Shown in pieces: positions 53,724 to 59,894 of a stretch of 64,000 bases of DNA; position 1 is the first letter of the stretch; each line of letters begins with the position of its first letter. The position numbers and the translations under genes were made by a program. Source of the stretch: Bacteroidota bacterium (GTDB lineage: Bacteria; Bacteroidota; Bacteroidia; Bacteroidales; Paludibacteraceae); contig JAEWAN010000023.1 in the NCBI GenBank assembly GCA_023391625.1, positions 1 to 64,000 on the forward strand. Reading direction: 5' to 3'. The notes beneath the pieces were generated by a model. It saw nothing but the letters and a program-made list of their open reading frames with translations, was not told where the DNA came from and made no database searches.

Positions 53724-54287
53724 ATGAATATGAAAAATATTTTGGTAATTAGCGGTCATACAGATCTCAATGCTTCTGTAGCGAATAAAACCATTCTTGA
53801 AACCTTGGAGCAACGTATGCCGGAAGCGGAAATTGTAAAGCTTGATAAACTTTATCCTGATTTTAAAATAGATGTGGAAGTAGAGCAGCAAAGGCTGCTT
53901 AAAGCAGATATTATTGTATTTCAATTTCCTATTTTTTGGTATTCTGCACCTTCCTTATTGGAGCGTTGGATGGAAGAAACATTCCGACATGGGTTTTCGC
54001 ATGGCAGTACCGGTAACAAATTGAAAGGTAAGAAACTGGTGCTGTCTTTCACTACCGGATCTCCGGAAGCAATGTATAGTCGTGAAAGTCCGACGGGATA
54101 TACGATTGAAGATTTTTTTCCCTGTTACAAAGCAACCTGTAAACTTTGTCAAATGGATTTTGCCGGTTATGTATACACCGGAGGGGTGAGTTATGGAAAC
54201 CGTACTACTCCGGAACTGATTGAACAACAGAAAACAATCTCTGTGAAACATGCCGAACGGCTTATTCAGTTATTGGATACTCTTTGA
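53724..54287 (+). CDS. Flavodoxin-like NAD(P)H oxidoreductase (MdaB/KefF family)
   Basis: This 187-residue protein has ILVISGHTDLNASVANKTIL near the N-terminus and IIVFQFPIFWYSAPSLLERW, both typical of the NQO1/MdaB/KefF flavodoxin_2 family. A later stretch (GKKLVLSFTTGSPEAMYS) is the GS-containing loop. Members reduce quinones with NAD(P)H and FAD or FMN. The length is normal. It is a single unit closed by the terminator at 54418. Substrate is not determinable from sequence. Confidence 0.9.
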   Translation: MNMKNILVISGHTDLNASVANKTILETLEQRMPEAEIVKLDKLYPDFKIDVEVEQQRLLKADIIVFQFPIFWYSAPSLLERWMEETFRHGFSHGSTGNKLKGKKLVLSFTTGSPEAMYSRESPTGYTIEDFFPCYKATCKLCQMDFAGYVYTGGVSYGNRTTPELIEQQKTISVKHAERLIQLLDTL

Positions 54288-54417
54288 TGTTTAAAAACAG
54301 ACAGCAGTTTTTTGACTATGTTGTTTTCAGCCGTTTTTAGTAGGATATCTGCTTGAGCGGGATTGGTATAATATAATTATGTACATATTAGATATCAAAT
54401 GATATCGGTTTCATTAT

Positions 54418-54474
54418 AAAAATCCCTTTATTTCTGTTCCGAAAATTGGAAAAGAATGAAATAAAGGGATTTTC
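54418..54474. terminator. Bidirectional terminator between convergent genes
   Basis: AAAATCCCTTTATTTC (54419-54434) pairs perfectly (16 bp) with 54458-54473, with A and T runs on either side. Confidence 0.88.
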
Positions 54475-54542
54475 TAAGGTTTAGGGTTAAGAAATTTTGT
54501 TTGAATGATTATTGTTATAAACAATCATTTATTTGTTTTCGC

Positions 54543-55505
54543 TTAGTTTATTATTGGAAAATCAATGCTTTCACCTTCTTCATTCCAATTTTCTATGGTG
54601 AAGTCTCCGGTGTCCGCTCCAGATAAAATTTTGCCAATGCTGATATTTAGTGTAAACTTTGTATTAGCAGCCAATGTGGAATTAAGAACTTTAGAAACTT
54701 CGTGTACAGAACCGTCCTGTAAGGTAATAAATATTTTTAGCAGAGGATTTTCGGCAGAAGGAAATAGCATAACAGTAGCATTACTCATAGTAGTACCGTC
54801 TTCTGAGCGGGTAAGATCAAATTTTACTGTTTTGCTCATATTTTCCGGTTCGGCTGTATAGAAATTTAGTTTCTCAGCAATGCTTCCTATGTGAGCCTGC
54901 ATGCTTGTTACATCAGAACTAAATGCACTTCCGTCTTTTTTCTTGACAATAATTTTTAGTGCGGCACCAACCCTGTTTAATGATGCTTGTAAGTCTTCTT
55001 TCCCAATTTCTGTTTCTTTGATAGCATGTACTAAATCATATACGGGCATGTAAGTTCCGTCATTATTGCTTCTTAAACTGAAGTAAAGTTTTGACAAATC
55101 TGCACCGCTAGTAAGTCCCGGGTGGCTAATGGCCGGAGAGTTATAAATTGGTTCGTTATATTTAGGAGTACCCCAATATACCATGTTGTAGGAACCTATG
55201 GGAAGTTTTATTTCACGGTCATACTCTCCGGAAATATGTCCTTTTAATACTGTGTAATATCCGTTAAATACTGTAAGTTTTCCGTTTACATAATTACCGT
55301 AGTAAATGGAGCTTTCTTCGTTACAGGGATATACTTCCAGAATACCGGTAAACGGATTGGAACTGAGCGGGTCTGCTACCATAACTCTTAGTTGCGGAGT
55401 TATTAATTCTTGTTTGGGTAGAAAATCACAGTTTCTTTCGTCAGAACATGCGGTTACCAGGATAAGGATGAGTAAACAAATAAAAGGAGTGATAAATTTT
55501 TTCAT
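54543..55505 (-). CDS. FimB/Mfa2-family fimbrial anchor lipoprotein
   Basis: This 320-residue lipoprotein (lipobox LVTACS, Cys at about residue 20) has the FimB/Mfa2 pattern. LEVYPCNEESSIYYGN and REIKLPIGSYNMVYWGTPKY are in the first domain, and LNRVGAALKIIVKK is followed by a second beta-sandwich ending DFTIENWNEEGESIDFPI. Such proteins anchor and limit the length of Bacteroidales type V fimbriae. No shaft (Mfa1/FimA) gene is beside it, so it is an orphan here. The downstream terminator is shared with the convergent 53724 gene. Confidence 0.8.
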   Translation of the reverse strand: MKKFITPFICLLILILVTACSDERNCDFLPKQELITPQLRVMVADPLSSNPFTGILEVYPCNEESSIYYGNYVNGKLTVFNGYYTVLKGHISGEYDREIKLPIGSYNMVYWGTPKYNEPIYNSPAISHPGLTSGADLSKLYFSLRSNNDGTYMPVYDLVHAIKETEIGKEDLQASLNRVGAALKIIVKKKDGSAFSSDVTSMQAHIGSIAEKLNFYTAEPENMSKTVKFDLTRSEDGTTMSNATVMLFPSAENPLLKIFITLQDGSVHEVSKVLNSTLAANTKFTLNISIGKILSGADTGDFTIENWNEEGESIDFPIIN

Positions 55506-56061
55506 GATTTTAAATTTTAGAACATTGCTGTTAAAGTTAAAAAAAGGTTTTCCTGTTCATCCCGGATGACCAGATTTTTATAATCTATGAAAAGGAAAGA
55601 TAATTGTTTTATGTTACACACACTTATACAGAATTAAAGCTTTGTTGTATCATGCAACATTTGAATTTGCATGGAACTCTTTAAAACTGTATATTAAAAA
55701 AACAAAATGTAAATAGAAAAGTTCATTTTAAAGTCGCTTTTTATTTCCGTAGAACTTATGTGTTTCTTTCTGTTTGATTGTTATATATTTGAAAAAGATC
55801 ATTGATAAATCAGCATTTTTTGTTTTCAATGATATAGTTTGAGGTGTTTTGATTTATCCAATAAAAAAGTACCACTCCTGACTTAATCCATATTAGGTTA
55901 AGAATGGTACTTTTTCATAGCTCTGACTTTCTGTGATTTATAGATTGCGAGCTTCTGTCCTAAACATTTGAAGTAACACCCCAGAAGTCGGAGAACTTTT
56001 GAGGTGTATTTCACTCTCTGGTTTTTGAAACGACTCCTTTGGTTCAGAATGAAGGTACTCG
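55506..56061. other. Gene-free region with metY terminator
   Basis: Next to the metY stop is a stretch (55920-56061) without an ORF but with a partly paired hairpin (ACACCCCAGAAGT/ACTTTTGAGGTGT, about 55975-56006). The clear terminator is at 55864-55915. I find no other gene in this 556-base interval. Confidence 0.55.
55864..55915 (-). terminator. Terminator downstream of metY
   Basis: AAAAAGTACCA (55864-55874) pairs with TGGTACTTTTT (55905-55915). The loop can extend the stem through CTTAA/TTAAG. It has a T run on either strand. Confidence 0.75.
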
Positions 56062-57363
56062 TTATGGCTCTAAAGATTTGAATGCCTGTTCAAGATCAGC
56101 TTTTAGGTCTTTTACGTTTTCTATACCTATTGATAAACGCAGGAGTCCGGGTGTTACACCCGCAGCCGCTTGTTCTTCCGGAGAAAGTTGTTCATGTGTC
56201 GTGGCAGCCGGATGTATAATCAGCGATTTGGCATCCCCTACATTGGCAAGGTGGCTGAACAATGTCAGTTTGTTAATAAACTCATCAGCCTGTGAAGGAT
56301 CGCCTTTAATTTTGAATGTTAATACAGAACCTGCACCGCGTGGAAAATATTTCTGTGCCAATTCGTAGTACCGGTTGCTTTTAAGTCCCGGATAGTTTAC
56401 GTACTCCACCTGAGGATGCTGTTCGAGCCACTCTGCGATAGTCTGTGCATTGGAAACGTGCCTTTCTACACGTAAAGATAAAGATTCCAGCCCCTGCAAC
56501 AGCAGGAATGAATTGAATGGGCTGGGAGTGTTTCCCCAGTCACGCAATCCTTCCACACGTGCACGCAGAGTAAAGGCAATATTTCCAAATGGACCGTTTG
56601 TTCCGAATACGTCCCAGAAAACAAGCCCGTGATAACTTTCCGACGGCTCGGTAAATTCGGGGAATTTACCGTTTCCCCAGTTGAATTTTCCACTATCCAC
56701 AATTACCCCTCCTAAGGCTGTTCCGTGTCCTCCGATCCACTTGGTTGCGCTTTCCACTACCACGCTGGCGCCATGCTCCAGAGGACGGAACAAGTACCCC
56801 CCTGCACCGAACGTGTTGTCAACGATTAATGGAATATCATGGCGGTCGGCTACGGCAGCTATTGCTTCAAAATCAGGTATGTTGAGGTGCGGATTACCCA
56901 GTGTCTCCAGATAAATAGCTTTGGTTTTTTCATCGATTAATTTTTCAAAAGAATCGGGATCATCATTAGCCGTGAAACGGACTTCTACTCCCAAACGTTT
57001 AAACTGGTTTTTGAACTGGTTGTAAGTACCTCCGTAAAGGTGAGAGGTCGATACAAAATTATCTCCAACGGATAAGATATTGTTTAGTGCGATAAATTGG
57101 GCTGATTGTCCCGAAGAGGTGGCCAGTGCGGAAGCACCGCCTTCAAGTGCGGCGATCCGTTTTTCAAAAACATCGGTAGTCGGGTTCATTAACCGGGTGT
57201 AGATATTACCGAACTTTTTAAGTCCGAAAAGATCAGCTCCGTCTTTAGCATTTTCAAAAACGTAGGAAGAAGTTAGATATATGGGAACGGCTCTTGCGTG
57301 TGTTGTCGGGTCTACTTCCTGTCCTGCATGCACCTGTAATGTTTCAAAGCTTAAAGTACTCAT
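56062..57363 (-). CDS. metY: O-acetylhomoserine sulfhydrylase
   Basis: This 433-residue cytoplasmic PLP enzyme joins sulfide to O-acetylhomoserine, giving homocysteine. It starts SFETLQVHAGQEVDPTTHAR and has the PLP Lys208 in VVESATKWIGGHG, SSGQSAQFIALNNILSVGD, and the C-terminal block SLIIHPAATTHEQLSPEEQ typical of Cys/Met metabolism enzymes. The length suits MetY rather than MetB. It follows a leader containing the Cys-Cys peptide at 57457 and hairpins, and is preceded by the shared palindrome at 57623. Co-location with cysK supports a sulfur-assimilation role. Confidence 0.95.
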   Translation of the reverse strand: MSTLSFETLQVHAGQEVDPTTHARAVPIYLTSSYVFENAKDGADLFGLKKFGNIYTRLMNPTTDVFEKRIAALEGGASALATSSGQSAQFIALNNILSVGDNFVSTSHLYGGTYNQFKNQFKRLGVEVRFTANDDPDSFEKLIDEKTKAIYLETLGNPHLNIPDFEAIAAVADRHDIPLIVDNTFGAGGYLFRPLEHGASVVVESATKWIGGHGTALGGVIVDSGKFNWGNGKFPEFTEPSESYHGLVFWDVFGTNGPFGNIAFTLRARVEGLRDWGNTPSPFNSFLLLQGLESLSLRVERHVSNAQTIAEWLEQHPQVEYVNYPGLKSNRYYELAQKYFPRGAGSVLTFKIKGDPSQADEFINKLTLFSHLANVGDAKSLIIHPAATTHEQLSPEEQAAAGVTPGLLRLSIGIENVKDLKADLEQAFKSLEP

Positions 57364-57456
57364 ATTCTTATATTATTTAGTTGGTTGATTTGTTTATTTT
57401 GATTTGTCGGAATTTTGTAATAGCCGGAATCATACCGGTTATATATATTTTGCTTA

Positions 57457-57570
57457 TTATAGTGCTGCTTGGCAGCACATTCGGGATAGGACAAACATCA
57501 CGCAACAAACCCCGGCTTTTGGGAAGCGGTTAGTCTGCTGCTTATATGTGATGTTTGTTAAAGTGGTCAT
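57457..57570 (-). CDS. Cys-Cys leader peptide upstream of metY (candidate attenuator)
   Basis: This 37-codon ORF starts MTTLTNITYKQQTNRFP and has Cys-Cys at codons 22-23 and again at 32-33, then stops with two TAA in a row. The 11-bp stem formed by 57548-57558 and 57491-57501 lies around codons 5-8 and 23-27. The second stem (GTGCTGC-caa-GCAGCAC, minus strand, 57462-57478) contains codons 32-33 in its 5' arm. A ribosome slowed at either Cys pair would disturb these stems, the layout of an attenuator sensing charged Cys-tRNA. metY starts 93 bases after its stop. No T run follows the hairpins, so control may be translational or Rho-dependent (inference). Confidence 0.6.
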   Translation of the reverse strand: MTTLTNITYKQQTNRFPKAGVCCVMFVLSRMCCQAAL

Positions 57571-57592
57571 GTGTGTATTGTGTGTGATGATG

Positions 57593-57600
57593 CAAAAATA
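57593..57600 (-). promoter_or_regulatory. metY leader promoter (-7 TATTTTTG)
   Basis: The exact TAnnTTTG element lies 22 bases before the leader ORF start, with TTTA 19 bases further upstream as a weak -33. Confidence 0.6.
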
Positions 57601-57622
57601 GATGCCCGTTCCCGTTTGGTAA

Positions 57623-57640
57623 ATACCACAAATATGGTAT
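57623..57640. promoter_or_regulatory. Palindromic operator of the metY/cysK regulon (metY copy)
   Basis: ATACCA-caaata-TGGTAT is a 6-bp inverted repeat around six bases, 22 bases upstream of the metY -7 element. Its complement is 17/18 identical to 58727-58744. ATACC...GGTAT ends resemble Rrf2-family (IscR/CymR-type) sites. Confidence 0.6.
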
Positions 57641-57659
57641 ATTGTTCAAGTGTATATAT

Positions 57660-57692
57660 AAAAAAAGCTAAGTCCGCGACTTAGCTTTTTGT
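57660..57692 (-). terminator. Terminator after cysK
   Basis: AAAAAGCTAAGTC/GACTTAGCTTTTT around a CGC loop, starting a few bases beyond the cysK stop, with a T run on the minus strand. Confidence 0.88.
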
Positions 57693-57697
57693 TGTTT

Positions 57698-58645
57698 TTA
57701 TAACGGATATTCATCGAAAGCGTATAAGACTGTGGATAAATACCGCTCTCCCGTATCGGGTAGTATGGCCACAATATTTTTTCCTTTATTTTCCGGTAGC
57801 GCTGCTAACTGTGCTGCGGCGTATACGGCAGCTCCCGCAGAGATACCTACCAGCAAGCCTTCTGATTTAGCCAGTTCCCGGCTTGTCCGGATGGCAGCAT
57901 CATTGTCAACCGGTATTATTTTGTCAACAATAGCTGCATCGTATGTCTTGGGAATGAATCCTGCTCCAATACCCTGTATTTTATGTGGACCGGGTTTCCC
58001 TCCGGAGAGAACTGGAGAATCAGCAGGCTCTACTGCAATAATCTGTATGTTCGGATTAAGTTCCTTTAAGCGTTTTCCTGTTCCGCTTACGGTTCCTCCT
58101 GTTCCTACTCCGGCCACAAAGATATCTACTTTGCCGTCGGTGTCGCGCCAGATTTCTTCCGCAGTTGTGCGTACATGCACTTCCGGGTTTGCCGGGTTTT
58201 CAAATTGTTGCAGGATAACAGCATTTTCAGTTTCTTTTTGCAGTGATTCTGCTTTGGTTATAGCTCCTTTCATACCTTCTGCTCCCGGAGTAAGTACAAT
58301 CACTGCTCCTAAAGCTTTCAGCAGATTCCGGCGTTCAAGGCTCATGGTCTCAGGCATGGTGAGGATTAATTTATATCCCTTGGTTGCAGATACAAAAGCC
58401 AGCCCTATTCCGGTGTTTCCGCTTGTCGGTTCTATAATGGTAGAGCCCGGTTTAAGAATACCTTTAGCTTCGGCGTTTTCAATCATAGCCAGAGCTATAC
58501 GGTCTTTTACGCTTCCCAATGGATTGAAATATTCCAGTTTCCCTATTACATGTGCCTGTAATCCGTGTTGTTTTTCAAAAGAACTTAGTTCTAAGAGGGG
58601 GGTGTTACCTATCAGGTCTGTCAGTTTTTTCGCGATTCGTGCCAT
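57698..58645 (-). CDS. cysK: Cysteine synthase A (O-acetylserine sulfhydrylase)
   Basis: This 315-residue PLP enzyme makes L-cysteine from O-acetylserine and sulfide. It has NPLGSVKDR with PLP Lys47, IEPTSGNTGIG (substrate loop), and GTGGTVSGTGKRLKE (phosphate-binding loop). Length and motifs are normal. It is a single unit divergent from the LuxR-type regulator, with 160 bases between starts. The minus-strand -7 element TACCTTTG (58697-58704) is separated from the shared palindrome (58727) by 22 bases. Cysteine made here is the likely signal for the leader peptide upstream of metY (inference). Confidence 0.96.
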   Translation of the reverse strand: MARIAKKLTDLIGNTPLLELSSFEKQHGLQAHVIGKLEYFNPLGSVKDRIALAMIENAEAKGILKPGSTIIEPTSGNTGIGLAFVSATKGYKLILTMPETMSLERRNLLKALGAVIVLTPGAEGMKGAITKAESLQKETENAVILQQFENPANPEVHVRTTAEEIWRDTDGKVDIFVAGVGTGGTVSGTGKRLKELNPNIQIIAVEPADSPVLSGGKPGPHKIQGIGAGFIPKTYDAAIVDKIIPVDNDAAIRTSRELAKSEGLLVGISAGAAVYAAAQLAALPENKGKNIVAILPDTGERYLSTVLYAFDEYPL

Positions 58646-58696
58646 ATCTTTTTATTTTAGATGATTGATTTTACTTGTTGTATTATTTTGTCGTTA

Positions 58697-58704
58697 CAAA
58701 GGTA
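58697..58704 (-). promoter_or_regulatory. cysK promoter -7 element (TACCTTTG)
   Basis: This is an exact match to TAnnTTTG on the minus strand, about 50 bases upstream of the cysK start. Confidence 0.6.
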
Positions 58705-58726
58705 CCGTATCGGTTTTGTTGCAAAA

Positions 58727-58744
58727 ATAGCATATTTGTGGTAT
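58727..58744. promoter_or_regulatory. Palindromic operator of the metY/cysK regulon (cysK/regulator copy)
   Basis: ATAGCA-tatttg-TGGTAT lies between the divergent cysK and 58806 promoters, 22 bases from one -7 element and 21 from the other. It could act on both genes. Confidence 0.6.
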
Positions 58745-58765
58745 ATTGAACCGGATTCAAATAAC

Positions 58766-58773
58766 TATCTTTG
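58766..58773 (+). promoter_or_regulatory. -7 promoter element (TATCTTTG) of the LuxR-type regulator
   Basis: This is an exact TAnnTTTG match, 32 bases upstream of the 58806 start codon. The -33 is TATTG at shorter than usual spacing. Confidence 0.55.
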
Positions 58774-58805
58774 TATTAAATCAGTAGTCCGATTAAAAAC
58801 GAGGT

Positions 58806-59456
58806 ATGAAAATATACATTGTAGCAGATAACCAGTTTATAACCAGTGAAGGTCTGGTAGTCCTGCTCCGGAAGATATCCGGAGATGATAGTGTCATCCT
58901 GCGGGTAAAAACAAAAAAGGAGTTGCAGGACAAACTGACAGATCATCCTGCGGCTATTGTTGTGCTGGATTATACGTTATTTGATTTTATCTCTTTGGAA
59001 CAAATGCTGATTGTTAAAGCTGCATATAAAAGGTCGTCTTGGGTTCTTTTTTCGGAAGAGTTGGGGGAAAGTTTCCTTCGCCGGGTTCTGGCCATTGATC
59101 CGACCTTGAGCATTGTTATGAAGCAGGATTCGGAGAAGCAACTCTTAATGGTATTGCAGTCTGCCTCTGAAGGGATTCCGTGTATTTGTGAATCGGTGGA
59201 GCAACTCCTCCAGTCGGCTATAAAAGAAAATGTTGCACAGTCGGACAAACTTACCCCTTCTGAAAAGGTTATTCTTCGAGAAATAGCTATGGGAAAAACA
59301 ACTAAGGAAATAGCTTATGAGAAAAACCTTAGTTTTCATACCGTTAATTCCCATCGTAAGAATATATTCCGTAAACTGGAAATAAACAACGTGCATGAGG
59401 CTGTGAAATATGCTATCCGTGCCGGGATTCTGGATATTGCCGAATATTATATTTAG
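58806..59456 (+). CDS. LuxR-type response-regulator-like transcription factor
   Basis: This 216-residue protein has a receiver-like domain (1-125, with phospho-acceptor Asp55 in VVLDYTLFD). The first acidic pair is changed to Asp-Asn (IVADNQ) and the Lys region is weak (IVMKQD), so phosphorylation may be lost or different. A LuxR/GerE HTH follows (about 149-208, LTPSEKVILREIAMGKTTKE, then LSFHTVNSHRKNIFRKL). No histidine kinase gene is adjacent. The divergent placement with cysK and a shared palindrome between them suggest it either controls or is co-regulated with sulfur genes (inference). Confidence 0.88.
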   Translation: MKIYIVADNQFITSEGLVVLLRKISGDDSVILRVKTKKELQDKLTDHPAAIVVLDYTLFDFISLEQMLIVKAAYKRSSWVLFSEELGESFLRRVLAIDPTLSIVMKQDSEKQLLMVLQSASEGIPCICESVEQLLQSAIKENVAQSDKLTPSEKVILREIAMGKTTKEIAYEKNLSFHTVNSHRKNIFRKLEINNVHEAVKYAIRAGILDIAEYYI

Positions 59457-59623
59457 CTGAATTTTGCAAAATGGATTTGCAACTTGCAGCCTGTTTTTGT
59501 GGTACAAACTGTAATCAGGAAAAAGTTGTTTGGCGAAAATGGATGATAGAAAATCAGACTCTGTATTGTATCTTATGTTTAAAAGGGTTGGCTGAATGGC
59601 TGTAATTCCTTGTTTCTATAGAC

Positions 59624-59656
59624 AAAATCTTCGGGATACTATCCCGGAGATTTTTT
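59624..59656 (+). terminator. Terminator after the LuxR-type regulator
   Basis: AATCTTCGGGAT pairs with ATCCCGGAGATT (one G-U) around a short loop, followed by six T. It lies 168 bases after the stop. Confidence 0.7.
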
Positions 59657-59689
59657 GTATTGACCAGAATCGGAATAATATTAGGAGGT

Positions 59690-59728
59690 AAATATTTTTA
59701 TTCTGGGGTGGACAGAATAAAAATATTT
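59690..59728. repeat. 15-bp perfect inverted repeat upstream of 59895
   Basis: AAATATTTTTATTCT (59690-59704) pairs with its complement at 59714-59728 around the G-rich loop GGGGTGGAC. No T run follows, so it is an operator or structured leader rather than a terminator. Confidence 0.65.
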
Positions 59729-59894
59729 GATAGGGAAAATATTTCTTTATATAGGCTGAGAGGCTTTTAAAAACGTTTTTTTGCCGCTTTGGTCAGAATA
59801 AAAACCATGTTGAATAGTTGGGAAACATGTCCTAACATATAGTATTTTATATTTGCTGTCAGAAATTATGTAATTTAACTTTACAATAAAATAC

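Larger units (their letters stand above)
59457..59894. other. Non-coding region between the regulator and the T9SS gene
   Basis: The interval of 438 bases contains the terminator at 59624, the 15-bp inverted repeat at 59690 and AT-rich sequence before the next start. No ORF is credible. Confidence 0.55.

Noticed and set aside
57364..57600. A SAM riboswitch in the metY leader
   Set aside because: The leader lacks the conserved SAM-I core that I can recognise and is better explained by the Cys-Cys peptide with stems. A covariance search would be needed for other SAM classes.
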